From contig UQKK01000026.1 in NCBI GenBank assembly GCA_900541505.1, positions 1 to 51,098 of the forward strand: 51,098 nucleotides of DNA, given 5' to 3'. This document shows, piece after piece, positions 1 through 8,189 of the stretch. Source of the DNA: an uncultured Ruminococcus sp. Lineage in GTDB: Bacteria > Bacillota > Clostridia > Lachnospirales > Lachnospiraceae. Both the position numbers and the translations under genes were made by a program. Below the pieces are notes generated by a model, which saw only the letters and a program-made list of their open reading frames with translations, had not been told where the DNA came from and ran no database searches. The number at the start of each line of letters is the position of its first letter. Positions within the stretch are counted from its first letter, which is position 1.

Positions 1-1046
1 TGCGGCTTTTCAATGTAGGGTGCGAGAAGCTCCTCAAAGCGGGATTTGCCCAGCAGCTTCTGCATGGCGGTGATGCCGAGGAGTTTCTTTTCGTAGGGGT
101 TGAAGCCGGCGCCCTCAACGGCTGCGGCCACAGCGGCTTCACTGGTGTATTTGCGGTTGGAGCGGCCCTCGACCAGCTTCCAGCCGGGGAACGCCGTACC
201 GCTGATTGCCTGCTGGAGCGCGTATTCCTTCACATCGGATGCCCAGGCGGTCAGAGCGTCGACCTTGCCGAGAATATCGGCGATCTCCTCATCAGCGAGG
301 AGCGCAGGGGTCTGGAATTCGTACCGGGCAAGAGCCAGGTTCGCTTCGGCGCGCTCCCTGCACTCGGCTTTCGCCTTGCAGAACCGGCACCACTCACCAC
401 AGCTGAAGGAGCCTTGACCTTCATAAGCAAGCTGCGCCTTCTGAGTCAGTTCACTGTTTGCCCATTCGTACAGGTCGGCCTTGTCCATCTCATACACGCT
501 GATGTTGGACTTCCTCGGCTGATAGATGGTCATGCGGACAGTGTCGATGTCGTAGATGCCATCGAAGATTTCCAGAGCGCCCAAGGCATAGAGCATCATC
601 TGTGGATTACGATCTGCAAGCACGAGGCATCCTTGCCCGTTTTTGTAATCGCAGATGTTCAGAACACCATCCGCAATGACGATGCAGTCTGCCGTGCCGA
701 AGCCCTCTTTGACCCAGCGTGAGAAATCCACCCGCTGTTCGATCATGACCACGGGGTCGGCGCAGGTCTGCTTTGCAGTCTCCAGAAGCTCCGATACATA
801 GGCAGCATACCCGGCGGCGCAGTCCTCCATCTCCTCGTTGTACCAGGAGAGGTTTTCGATGGGATCATCCGCCGGAATCCCCAGAGCCTGCTTCAGCCGA
901 AACTCACAGAGCGCATGGGCGTCCGTCCCTTCGGCGGCGTAATCGCTGCCCTTGTCCTCGTAGGCTTCGCACAGCCTTGCGGAGGGCGGACAGTTGAGCC
1001 ACCGTTCGGAAGAAGAAGCGGATAAGACTGCGTGCTTAACTGCCAT
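1..1046 (-). CDS. DUF2800-type phage RecB-like nuclease (partial, C-terminus beyond window)
   Basis: The minus-strand frame opens at an ATG at 1046 and stays open to the window edge, giving about 348 residues without a stop. The protein starts MAVKHAVLSASSSERWLNCP. It carries a PD-(D/E)XK nuclease core, with GTADC around residue 118-121 and CDYKNG around 132-137. An N-terminal Cys19 plus a CRFCKAKAEC cluster (Cx2Cx5C) near residues 225-235 is the arrangement of Fe-S nucleases of the AddB/Cas4 type. DUF2800 proteins are usual in replication/recombination modules of Clostridia phages. The start overlaps the preceding small gene by 11 bp, so the two are probably translationally coupled. Family call is good; role in phage recombination is inferred. 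Confidence 0.8.
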   Translation of the reverse strand, partial: MAVKHAVLSASSSERWLNCPPSARLCEAYEDKGSDYAAEGTDAHALCEFRLKQALGIPADDPIENLSWYNEEMEDCAAGYAAYVSELLETAKQTCADPVVMIEQRVDFSRWVKEGFGTADCIVIADGVLNICDYKNGQGCLVLADRNPQMMLYALGALEIFDGIYDIDTVRMTIYQPRKSNISVYEMDKADLYEWANSELTQKAQLAYEGQGSFSCGEWCRFCKAKAECRERAEANLALARYEFQTPALLADEEIADILGKVDALTAWASDVKEYALQQAISGTAFPGWKLVEGRSNRKYTSEAAVAAAVEGAGFNPYEKKLLGITAMQKLLGKSRFEELLAPYIEKP

Positions 1047-1353
1047 TAGTCAGCACCTCCGCTTCGGCGAGCAATGCCTTGTAATGTGCGGGGTCGATCT
1101 GTGACAGCTTGGATGCGCCGTACTTTTGAAGCAGGGCGCGAATCTCGGCGGTGTGTCCCTGGCGGGATTTGTCCGCAAGCACGGCTCTGACCTGCTCCAG
1201 CGTCAGAGCCGGTTCGGGAGGAGAAGCAGGAGCATCCTCTGCCTGCGGTTCACTGCTGAATACCTTCGTCAGCCAGTCAACGGCATCCGAAATAGCAGCG
1301 GCAGCACTGCGAAGTTCTTCGATGGTCTGCGCCATATCGCTCATTCTGCTCAT
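1036..1353 (-). CDS. Small phage-module protein, 105 aa
   Basis: Starts at ATG 1353 behind a clear AAGGAGGA ribosome site on the minus strand and ends overlapping the DUF2800 start. The N-terminal third looks helical (AQTIEELRSAAAAISDAVDW). A Pro/Ala linker follows, then a C-terminal part (ALTLEQVRAVLADKSRQGHT) that reads like a short SAP-like or helical domain. Proteins of this size and position, just upstream of DUF2800, recur in Clostridia phage modules, where they are often labelled with unhelpful names. No enzyme motif is visible; function unknown. Confidence 0.7.
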   Translation of the reverse strand: MSRMSDMAQTIEELRSAAAAISDAVDWLTKVFSSEPQAEDAPASPPEPALTLEQVRAVLADKSRQGHTAEIRALLQKYGASKLSQIDPAHYKALLAEAEVLTNGS

Positions 1354-1501
1354 GTGATTTTCCTCCTTCCCTGGATTTGCTCTGCTGGCGTGCGATGTTC
1401 AGGTTGCTTGCCAGTCTTCTTGACACCACGCTGATCGCGGTCAGGACATCAACAATGTCCTCGTCGGCTCGGGCGTCATAATGGTTTGCGTTGTAACTCA
1501 T
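1277..1501 (-). CDS. Small phage-module protein, about 74 aa
   Basis: Start chosen at ATG 1501 (MSYNANHYDARADEDIVD), which has a GGAGG site about 10 nt upstream; an upstream ATG at 1546 in the same frame lacks one. The first 45 residues are a coherent helical sequence (DIVDVLTAISVVSRRLASNL). The last about 25 residues run across the ribosome site and start of the next gene in another frame and look like read-through (rich in Arg and Cys), so an ancestral stop was probably lost. The overlap with the next gene is 77 bp. Function unknown; the gene sits in the phage early operon. Confidence 0.5.
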   Translation of the reverse strand: MSYNANHYDARADEDIVDVLTAISVVSRRLASNLNIARQQSKSREGGKSHEQNERYGADHRRTSQCCRCYFGCR

Positions 1502-1587
1502 ATCAGCGGTCCCTCCTTTCCCAAGGCGTCTTGTGTTGCCTTTCACAGACCCATCTGGACAGGAAAGGAGGGGTTGGCCGAAAGATT

Positions 1588-2100
1588 TTAGAATTTTTCC
1601 TTGAGTCGCTTCAGCAGCTGATTTCTTTTATACACAAAGGTGTTACGGGGCATATTCAGCCGCTCTGCACCGGCTCGTTCAGAAAGCCCGTCCGCAATTG
1701 CCATGAGGATCTCGTAGCTTTCCGGGTCGGATGACTGAAGCTCTGTGAGCAGGCCGTTCAGGATCAGGGAGTCGATATCGATCTCCGTGGTAAGCCTGCT
1801 GTCCGCAAGAAAGCTGGTGCGGGAGACGCCGTTCTCATAGGCGTTCTCCATCTCCGTGTCGATGGAGAGCTGCTGGGGAGCGTCCTTCGGGATACAGCGG
1901 AACTCGCAGGTATCGCAAATACCGTCGCACTTGTAGCTCTTTTTGTACGGAATGCAGCAGGCTCCGGCTCTCTGCTTTGCCTTGCGGGTAGTTCCTACGA
2001 ACCGCTCCCAGTCCCGTTTCTGTTCCGGGGTGACATCAATCCACTGCTTGAGCGGACGGTAGTAGATGGCTGATGTGGTCTGATTTTCATTGGTTTTCAT
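1588..2100 (-). CDS. Sigma-factor-like phage regulator, 170 aa
   Basis: The C-terminal about 45 residues (YEILMAIADGLSERAGAERL and the following NMPRNTFVYKRNQLLKRLK) form a sigma-70 region 4-like helix-turn-helix. The middle has a Cys cluster, from GACC through KCDGICDTCEFRC (about residues 47-68), that could bind zinc. It is the first gene of the minus-strand operon, which fits an early phage regulator of the sigma-24-like/ArpU type. Its ribosome site (GGAGGAC) lies in the 3' arm of a hairpin, described separately. The regulatory role is inferred; the HTH is seen. Confidence 0.65.
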   Translation of the reverse strand: MKTNENQTTSAIYYRPLKQWIDVTPEQKRDWERFVGTTRKAKQRAGACCIPYKKSYKCDGICDTCEFRCIPKDAPQQLSIDTEMENAYENGVSRTSFLADSRLTTEIDIDSLILNGLLTELQSSDPESYEILMAIADGLSERAGAERLNMPRNTFVYKRNQLLKRLKEKF

Positions 2101-2103
2101 AAA

Positions 2104-2140
2104 AAGTCCTCCGATTTTCGATTTCTCGAAACGGAGGACT
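2104..2140 (-). promoter_or_regulatory. Hairpin sequestering the ribosome site of the sigma-like gene
   Basis: AGTCCTCCG (2104-2112) and CGGAGGACT (2132-2140) are perfect 9-bp arms around a 19-nt loop that can itself pair weakly (TTTTCG/CGAAA). Read on the minus strand, the 3' arm is the GGAGGAC Shine-Dalgarno element directly before TTTTT-ATG of the regulator gene. Folding would therefore hide the ribosome site. A second short palindrome with related sequence (CGGAGttCTCCG) lies at about 2188-2199. Structure is seen; control of translation is inferred. Confidence 0.55.
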
Positions 2141-2371
2141 CTGGGTGCTGCCGCAAAAAGGGTGCAAAAACCTAACCGCAGTCCTAACGGAGTTCTCCGT
2201 TTCGGATTGCAGCTAACCCGCTCAAAAGGCAGCTGTGATATTGAGTTGTGCCGCCGGATACCGTTGAGCCATCAGTGATCAGCTGATGCGGTGTCGGGCG
2301 GGATCGCACCACTCGCAAACGCAAATCAATAGCTTTATTCTGAAAATAAGTTTTGCGTTCACAAATTTATA

Positions 2372-2400
2372 TTGATTATCGCGTTTGATCGTGGTATAAT
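2372..2400 (+). promoter_or_regulatory. Promoter for the ABC-3C operon
   Basis: TTGATT (2372-2377), a 17-nt spacer and a perfect TATAAT (2395-2400). It faces the three-gene operon starting near 2497 and is the only strong promoter seen upstream of it. The transcript would begin just before the hairpin at 2401-2456. Confidence 0.7.
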
Positions 2401-2490
2401 GTGATATAAGGCGTTTTGGATTTCGCACAGACTGTGCGCTCCTTCTGCCTTATCACGATTTCATTATAGAAAATAGGACTTCCAAAACTC

Positions 2491-2528
2491 GTAGGTTTGC
2501 CTACATCTGCCTACATAAATGCCTACAT
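2491..2528 (+). repeat. Three GCCTACAT repeats at the start of the first island gene
   Basis: GCCTACAT occurs at 2499-2506, 2509-2516 and 2521-2528 (steps of 10 and 12 bp, about one helical turn). It is preceded by the inverted partner GTAGG at 2491-2495. Such phased repeats are typical of repressor or recombinase binding sites. They lie across the most upstream possible start (TTG 2497) of the next gene, which makes that start doubtful. Confidence 0.5.
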
Positions 2529-3525
2529 TGGAAAGGATGGTGTCAACTTGAAGTTCTGCGACCTTGTACAGTTCATGCATCATAATTACGAAACAAAAAT
2601 GAACGCCGCAGAATTTGTGAAGATTCTGACGGATGCCATCCTGGATGATGAGGCATTGGAAAAGGATTCTCCGAATCCACTTTATGGGCTTGGAAAATCC
2701 ACACTGGAGGCATATTACAGTGGCAGGCTGCCAATTTCGCAGAAAAAGGCATCTGCACTTACGCCTCGACTGGATGAGGCAAAGTTTGCTGATTTCGTAA
2801 ATACATACTCCTTCGATGCATTGAACCACATGAAGGACAAGCTGGCTGAGTTCGGATTCGATGTCGAACCTTCCGAAGTTGGGCAGGCCTGCGCTAATAT
2901 CCTGGCTCAAATCATCAGACGCCGTTCGGAGGGATTATCCGATGATGTGACTGCGTTGAACTATCAGCGCATGGAGACAGGAAGAAGTCTAAAAAATATA
3001 GCCCCTGCGACAATAGAGCGCAGAGGCGATAAGTTACATATATCCGGTGAGGTCATAACGATTCATCAGGCACTTGTCCCTGATGATGTAGGCAAGCATG
3101 AACTTGATTACATTCGTGCTTTGTATGAGGCATATGCTCAGAAATTAAACAAGGAGACTTTTACTGCTGACGATGTTCCTTCCCTTCCGAAGCGATATGC
3201 AGAGAACTATAAGGAACAGCGTATGGCATATTATAGCGCAGTAAGTATCGAACGGTCTGTCCGGGATATCTTCGATGACGGAGAGGATGAGTTCGGCAGA
3301 CTGAAGGATGATGCGTGGCACGGCATTAATACCACATACTGGAGGGATTACGAGGATGGTTACGCAAGGCTGAATGCCGTCCTTGAAAAAATAACAAGTA
3401 CCACGCTCGACAGTTCCGTACTCAGCCAGATGCGGAATCTGATTGGTAATTTGGAGAAGAAAGGCATCTGCCATATATTGGTGAATGACGGTGTGATTGA
3501 GTCGTGGGTGAACATTGATGAGTAA
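2497..3525 (+). CDS. ABC-3C-type defence system accessory/effector protein, about 342 aa
   Basis: First gene of a three-gene operon whose next two products look like the middle component and ATPase of an ABC-three-component (ABC-3C) system. By position this is the third, CTD-type component. The sequence is soluble and mostly helical. An N-terminal about 110-residue part (KFCDLVQFMHHNYETKMNA onward) includes GKSTLEAYYSGRLPISQKKA, which reads like a DNA-binding or checkpoint-type helical domain. A central segment (KLHISGEVITIHQALVP) follows, then a C-terminal helical region. No nuclease motif was recognised. The start is uncertain: TTG 2497 lies in phased repeats, and TTG 2548 follows GGAAAGG. 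It overlaps the next gene by 8 bp. Confidence 0.5.
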   Translation: MPTSAYINAYIGKDGVNLKFCDLVQFMHHNYETKMNAAEFVKILTDAILDDEALEKDSPNPLYGLGKSTLEAYYSGRLPISQKKASALTPRLDEAKFADFVNTYSFDALNHMKDKLAEFGFDVEPSEVGQACANILAQIIRRRSEGLSDDVTALNYQRMETGRSLKNIAPATIERRGDKLHISGEVITIHQALVPDDVGKHELDYIRALYEAYAQKLNKETFTADDVPSLPKRYAENYKEQRMAYYSAVSIERSVRDIFDDGEDEFGRLKDDAWHGINTTYWRDYEDGYARLNAVLEKITSTTLDSSVLSQMRNLIGNLEKKGICHILVNDGVIESWVNIDE

Positions 3526-3964
3526 CAGACTTTTCAATACGCCCTTTGAGTTGTCTCTCCACGTGGTGCTACTTCTTGATGTGGCGAATGCCGGAATTAC
3601 ACTCGACAGAATTGCCGCTTATGACTTCATGGCGATTTACTGTGAGGACTTCGGCGTTGCAGATAAATCTCTAAATGGGGAAAACGGTTTTGCATTCAGT
3701 GAACTATCAGCAAGGCGGAACCTTATAAAAACTGCAATAAAGAATCTGGTAGTTGATGGGCTGGTTATAGCCACGGATGATGAAGCAGGCATCCTTTATT
3801 CCGCTTCAGAAAGTGGAAGAAACATGAGCAAGAGTTTCCAATCAGAATATGCCAAGCGGTACAAAGAACTGATGCGGCTTGTGGTTGCGAAGTATGGGAA
3901 CTATAGCGATGTCCAGCTGTTCAACGAAATTAGTCGGCAATCAACGAAATCCTTAAGGAGGTAA
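3518..3964 (+). CDS. ABC-3C middle component (MC2-like), 148 aa
   Basis: Start chosen at ATG 3518 (MSNRLFNTPFEL), overlapping the upstream stop by 8 bp. The sequence RLFNTPFELSLHVVLLLDV, then ITLDRIAAYDFMAIYCEDFG, then ELSARRNLIKTAIKNLVVDG has the shape of MC2-type middle components. These proteins begin with an (F/Y)N(T/S)P(F/L)E motif, have a DLxRLxxxDY(L/M) helix and end in a winged-helix-like segment. In such systems this protein links the ATPase to the effector. The family call is from memory of the pattern, without a profile search. Confidence 0.6.
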   Translation: MSNRLFNTPFELSLHVVLLLDVANAGITLDRIAAYDFMAIYCEDFGVADKSLNGENGFAFSELSARRNLIKTAIKNLVVDGLVIATDDEAGILYSASESGRNMSKSFQSEYAKRYKELMRLVVAKYGNYSDVQLFNEISRQSTKSLRR

Positions 3965-3968
3965 CGCG

Positions 3969-5795
3969 ATGGCGGGATTTTACATTAAAAAAGTTATAGC
4001 GAAAAGCACCGCCAAGGGCGATGCCAGCGTTTCCTTCGGTAAAGGACTGACCATCATACAGGGACGCTCTGACAGTGGAAAGACCTGCGTGGCAAATTGT
4101 ATTGACTTTATCTTCGGTGGATCCGTGGACAAGCCGTTTAAGGAAACGGCAAAATATGACGGCGTGACCATGATTGTCGGATCAAATGACCGTGATGGCG
4201 AAGTCACTCTTCATAGGAATGTGGGAAAGAATCAGGTAGAGGTGACCAGCACCATAGACGGTATAGATAGCGGCACCTATGATGTCAATTACCGTAAGGG
4301 AGCAAAGAATCCACCTCTGAACGAAGTATGGCTGAAGCTCATTGGAATCGAGCAAGAAACCATGATTGTAACGAACGCAAGGTTCGAAAAGAAGCGGCTT
4401 ACCTGGCGCAATTTGCTGCGTGTATTTTATTTAGACGAAAACCGAATTGATGATATTGACTCTATTGTAGAGCCAAAACATCGCTATATGGAGAACACTC
4501 TATTCCTTTCGGCACTTTTGTATCTAATAACCGGCAGGACTTTTACAGAGACAGATGCCCAAGAGAAAAAGGAAATAAAGAAAGCGCGCCGAAAAGCTGT
4601 AGCCGAGTATGTTAATCGGAAAATCCGGGATGCTGCGGAGCGCAAGGAGCAGCTTGAACAAGATCTGCACATTTTTGATGGCGCGGATGTCGAAGCACAA
4701 ATAGCCCAAGCGACCGCTGCATTGCAGGATACACGGGAAAAAATTGACCGTGCGCTTGCTGAAAGCCAAATAATTCTCTCTTCCATTCTGGAAGCAGAGG
4801 AACGAGCTGCGGAGTGCGATGTTCTTTTGACGAGATACCACAGGCTTGCCGCGCAGTATAAAGCTGATATTCAACGGCTTTCTCTCATTGTCGAGGGAGA
4901 AGAAGCCTATCATGAAGTTCCACAAGTCACCAAATGTCCATACTGCGAAGGAACGATTACTCCTCGTAAGCGGATATCCTATATTGCCGCATCCAAAGTA
5001 GAAATGGAGCGGACGATGGCTCAACTTTCCGGTCTTGAAGATACGGAGAAAGATGTCGAGGAACGGAAGAAAGAAATCAAGGCCGAACTTGATAAGTTTA
5101 AGCGGCAGCGTGATGCTCTCGAATCTAAAATTAAAACAGAACTACGCCCCAAGGAAAGTGAGCAGCAAAACACAGTCGATGCTTATAAGGCATATCTCCG
5201 AATTGCCAGTGAGATCGCATTGATTGAAGCCTATGCCACGGACTTTGGAAACGATCTGACTGCTTTAGAAAACGAGCAGAAAAATGATAGGACTTTAGAG
5301 TATCATCCCAAGGACTACTTTGGGGATGATTTTGCCACCACGATGTCTGAATATGCCCACTCCATTCTTAAGGAATGCAATTATTACGGTTTGCTTCAAG
5401 CGCACTTCAATTTCACAACGTTTGATATTGAGGTAAATGGCGAGGATAAAGGAACGAGCCACGGCAAAGGCTACCGCTCTTACCTTAATACAGTGATGAT
5501 AATGATGTTGCGGAAATATCTGGCGCTAAATGCTAAATTCGATCCTCACATTTTTATCATTGATACTCCGCTTCACGGCTTCGATGATGGGGTGGATGAC
5601 AGGATGCCGGATAGTATGAGAGCTGGGCTTTACCGCTACTTCATGAATCATCAAGACGAGGGACAGCTTATTATTATAGAGAACCTTGACCATATCCCTT
5701 CCCTTGAATACGAGAAGCATGGCGCGGTCGTTGAAACCTTCGGCAAAGGATTGATTCCGGGAACACGATATGGATTCCTAAATGATGTGAAGTAA
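3969..5795 (+). CDS. ABC-3C/RecN-like SMC ATPase with CPYC hook, 608 aa
   Basis: Walker A is QGRSDSGKT at about residues 31-39. A long coiled coil covers about 195-420, interrupted by KCPYCEGTITP (CPYC at about 323-326), like the zinc hook of Rad50. The distal ATPase half has HIFIIDTPLHGFDDG at about 527-541 as a Walker B/D-loop equivalent and LIIIENLDHIP further on. This is the layout of the RecN/Rad50-like ATPases of ABC-3C conflict systems (DUF3732-like). GGAGGT sits 6 nt before ATG 3969. The presumed role is sensing invading DNA and triggering the partner effector; that role is known only for related systems and is inferred here. Confidence 0.65.
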   Translation: MAGFYIKKVIAKSTAKGDASVSFGKGLTIIQGRSDSGKTCVANCIDFIFGGSVDKPFKETAKYDGVTMIVGSNDRDGEVTLHRNVGKNQVEVTSTIDGIDSGTYDVNYRKGAKNPPLNEVWLKLIGIEQETMIVTNARFEKKRLTWRNLLRVFYLDENRIDDIDSIVEPKHRYMENTLFLSALLYLITGRTFTETDAQEKKEIKKARRKAVAEYVNRKIRDAAERKEQLEQDLHIFDGADVEAQIAQATAALQDTREKIDRALAESQIILSSILEAEERAAECDVLLTRYHRLAAQYKADIQRLSLIVEGEEAYHEVPQVTKCPYCEGTITPRKRISYIAASKVEMERTMAQLSGLEDTEKDVEERKKEIKAELDKFKRQRDALESKIKTELRPKESEQQNTVDAYKAYLRIASEIALIEAYATDFGNDLTALENEQKNDRTLEYHPKDYFGDDFATTMSEYAHSILKECNYYGLLQAHFNFTTFDIEVNGEDKGTSHGKGYRSYLNTVMIMMLRKYLALNAKFDPHIFIIDTPLHGFDDGVDDRMPDSMRAGLYRYFMNHQDEGQLIIIENLDHIPSLEYEKHGAVVETFGKGLIPGTRYGFLNDVK

Positions 5796-5839
5796 TTTAT
5801 GTAGAATGTAGAAAGAGAGAAATCACGGAGGTAATGCAG

Positions 5840-6091
5840 ATGCGTTTTAGCTATAACAAACTCTTTAAACTTCTTATTGACCGCGGGATTAATAAAAAAA
5901 CTTTGCGGGAGATGAGCGGTATTAGCGCCACATCCGTTGCCAAGCTCGGAAAAGGCGGAAATGTGAATACTGATGTTCTGCTACGTATATGCGGTGCGCT
6001 AAAATGCGATGTTGGTGATATTATGGAATTTATTGACGATGAAGAGAGCGATGCTTTATCCCCATCATCAAAAGATAGAGTGAGGAATTAA
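5840..6091 (+). CDS. XRE/Cro-type controller of the restriction-modification operon, 83 aa
   Basis: Start chosen at ATG 5840, because GGAGGT is 8 nt upstream; the in-frame ATG 5834 is only 2 nt from it. The protein (MRFSYNKLFKLLIDRGINKK) has a helix-turn-helix of the YozG/Cro type at about residues 14-68, with TLREMSGISATSVAKLGKGG and a following VLLRICGALKCDVGDIMEF. Its stop overlaps the start region of the first methyltransferase. Position directly before two methyltransferases suggests a C-protein-like or housekeeping controller of the operon. DNA binding is recognised; target unknown. Confidence 0.75.
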   Translation: MRFSYNKLFKLLIDRGINKKTLREMSGISATSVAKLGKGGNVNTDVLLRICGALKCDVGDIMEFIDDEESDALSPSSKDRVRN

Positions 6092-7134
6092 TGAGAGGAA
6101 GTAGAACCATGTTGGGACCAATTCGATATGCAGAATTCTGTACGGGAGTCGGCGGTTTCCGACTTGGAATTGAGGTGTCAGGAATAAGGGCTGAGCCCGT
6201 TTATACAAACGAAATTGATGACAGTTGCGAAAAGACCTATAAGCAGAACTTCGGGATTGGTTTTGACTCAAAAGATATTTTTGAGATTAATCCATTTAAT
6301 CTTCCTGATTTTGATATGCTGTGCGCAGGATTTCCTTGTCAGCCATTCTCTGCTGCAGGAAAAGAGCTTGGATTTAAGGATTCGAGAGGAACGGTTTTTT
6401 TTAGACTGATGTCCGTAATTGAGGCAAAGAAGCCCCAAATAGTATTTTTGGAAAATGTTCCGAATCTGGTAAGGCATGATAAAGGAAGGACATTTCGAGT
6501 TATTACTGAAAAGCTGACGGATGCTGGATACTGCGTATCTTCCGCTATATTGGATAGTGCATATTTTGGAATCCCTCAAAGCCGTTCACGCATCTATATT
6601 GTGGGCCTTCGTAAGGATATTTACGGAGAGTGTATAGTTGAATTTACAAAGAAGAGGACAGAAAAAACAGCTTTTCGACCTTTCGTCATTCACGGCGATC
6701 GCTCTATCCCAATAACCAAAAGATGGGATGAGTACATTGATTATTATCTGGGCATTAAGACCATAGATGAAATGTCGTTTGATGTTCCTCGGACAAGAAA
6801 GTCATTGGAGCGTGTCGCGGCAAATTGTGACCTCAGTGATTGTGTTTTTCAGGTGAGGTCGAGTGGCGTAAGAGCATTGTCGATTGATAATCCTTTACCT
6901 ACCCTTACAGTTTTGAACTCGGGCGGTGGAGCACATATTCCGATTCTTTCAAAAGAGCGTAGGCACTTGAGCGTTAACGAAATGAAAAGAGTTATGGGAT
7001 TTCCGGATAATTATGATTTTACGGCAGTTTCTCGAACGGATGCAGCTAAACAATTGGCCAATGCGGTCTGTCCCCCTGTAATTGAGTCTGTTTTTAGGGA
7101 TATTGTGGAGGCAATTGGCTATCAGGAGGAGTGA
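6091..7134 (+). CDS. DNA (cytosine-5) methyltransferase, first of a pair, about 347 aa
   Basis: Conserved m5C methyltransferase motifs are visible in order. Motif I is FCTGVGGFRLG (about 16-26). Motif IV is GFPCQPFSAAG with the catalytic Cys in PCQ (about 80). Motif VI is ENVP (about 121). Motif VIII is QSRSRIYIVG. A variable target-recognition region covers about 200-280, and the C-terminal motif reads QLANAVCPPV, with Leu-Ala where GNAV is usual. ATG 6091 overlaps the controller stop, and ATG 6109 behind GAGGAAG is an equally good start. It shares an operon with a second, clearly different methyltransferase, as expected for an asymmetric recognition site or dual-strand protection. Confidence 0.9.
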   Translation: MRGSRTMLGPIRYAEFCTGVGGFRLGIEVSGIRAEPVYTNEIDDSCEKTYKQNFGIGFDSKDIFEINPFNLPDFDMLCAGFPCQPFSAAGKELGFKDSRGTVFFRLMSVIEAKKPQIVFLENVPNLVRHDKGRTFRVITEKLTDAGYCVSSAILDSAYFGIPQSRSRIYIVGLRKDIYGECIVEFTKKRTEKTAFRPFVIHGDRSIPITKRWDEYIDYYLGIKTIDEMSFDVPRTRKSLERVAANCDLSDCVFQVRSSGVRALSIDNPLPTLTVLNSGGGAHIPILSKERRHLSVNEMKRVMGFPDNYDFTAVSRTDAAKQLANAVCPPVIESVFRDIVEAIGYQEE

Positions 7135-7139
7135 CTATT

Positions 7140-8189
7140 TTGAGTGAAAAGAAAACGAACATATATCTTCAGAGGCTGAACTCATTCAGCAAAGAAGTTG
7201 ATTATAAATATAACTGTATCAGTCTGTTCAGCGGTGGCGGCGGTCTTGATCTTGGGGCTCATTTTGCTGGTTTCAAGACGCTTTTGGTGAGTGATATCAT
7301 TCCGACATATACAGAAACAATAAAAGCCAACCTGCCCCATGTTTCTGTATATAACGATGATGCAATGGATCTGACCGCTGAAAAAATCAGGAGCCTGGCT
7401 AATATTAAAGGAGATATAGATTTGATTATAGCCGGTCCGCCCTGCCAAGCATTTAGCATTATGGGCAAAAGGCAGTCTTTGGATGATCCAAGAGGCAAAT
7501 TGACTATAAAGTATTTTGAGCTTGTATCTGGGTTGAGACCGAAGGTGTTTATGTTTGAAAATGTTCCTGGTTTGATGACAGTAAATCATGGAGAGGATTT
7601 TACTAATCTCTTGGAATTCATTGAAAACAAAACGGGCTATCAATTGTATAGAACCAAATTAAATGCATCTGACTTTGGCATTCCGCAAGAAAGAGAACGG
7701 ATTTTTATTGTTGGATTTAGACCTGATATATCGTGTGAATCCTTTTCTTTCCCAACAAATGCAACAGGTCCTTTTCACGATCAGCTCCCCGATAAGATGC
7801 CGAGCAAGTATGCTCTGGAAAGTGTAGAGGGATTGCCAAATCAAGTGATCAGAGTTCATACGGATGCTGTAAGAAAGCGTTTTGAAGCAGTCCCCCAAGG
7901 TGGAAGGGATCGCGGATCTTATTCGGACAGACTAAAACCGGATATGCCATCGGGTACAGTGATGATTGGTTCTTCTGCAGGAGGCGCAAGACCGTTTATT
8001 CATCCATATGAGCCAAGGGCTTTGACAGTTAGAGAAACTGCGCGTTTACAAAGTTTCCCCGATTGGTATGAGTTTTCAGGCTCAAGAACCGAGCAATATC
8101 GACAGGTAGGAAATGCCGTGCCGCCTTTATTAGCGTATGAAATACTGTCGGCAATAAAAAGAGTGTTGGAGGCGCAAAATGTATCCTAA
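7140..8189 (+). CDS. DNA (cytosine-5) methyltransferase, second of a pair, 349 aa
   Basis: Motif I is LFSGGGGLDLG, motif IV is AGPPCQAFSIMG, motif VI is ENVPG, motif VIII is QERERIFIVG and motif X is VGNAVPPLLAYE, so all key m5C motifs are intact. The start is set to TTG 7140 because AGGAGG (7124-7129) lies 10 nt before it; the in-frame GTG 7131 is too close. The target-recognition region differs from that of the first enzyme. The next gene starts 11 bp before its stop. Together with the McrB/McrC-like genes downstream, the pair resembles YdiO/YdiP of BsuMI or the M1/M2 pair of LlaJI. Confidence 0.9.
   Translation: MSEKKTNIYLQRLNSFSKEVDYKYNCISLFSGGGGLDLGAHFAGFKTLLVSDIIPTYTETIKANLPHVSVYNDDAMDLTAEKIRSLANIKGDIDLIIAGPPCQAFSIMGKRQSLDDPRGKLTIKYFELVSGLRPKVFMFENVPGLMTVNHGEDFTNLLEFIENKTGYQLYRTKLNASDFGIPQERERIFIVGFRPDISCESFSFPTNATGPFHDQLPDKMPSKYALESVEGLPNQVIRVHTDAVRKRFEAVPQGGRDRGSYSDRLKPDMPSGTVMIGSSAGGARPFIHPYEPRALTVRETARLQSFPDWYEFSGSRTEQYRQVGNAVPPLLAYEILSAIKRVLEAQNVS

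Larger units (their letters stand above)
2101..2496. other. Divergent intergenic region between phage module and defence island
   Basis: No credible gene. On the left are leader hairpins of the minus-strand regulator (2104-2140, about 2188-2199) and a small palindrome CATCAG...CTGATG near 2270-2289. On the right is a plus-strand promoter (2372-2400) followed by a structured leader. In that leader GTGATATAAGGC (2401-2412) pairs with GCCTTATCAC (2447-2456) with a 2-nt bulge, enclosing GCACA/TGTGC (2425-2437). Confidence 0.5.

Noticed and set aside
2464..2910. 148-aa minus-strand open frame across the start of the ABC-3C operon
   Set aside because: It has Cys/Phe/Ile-rich shadow composition and overlaps a well-supported plus-strand gene.
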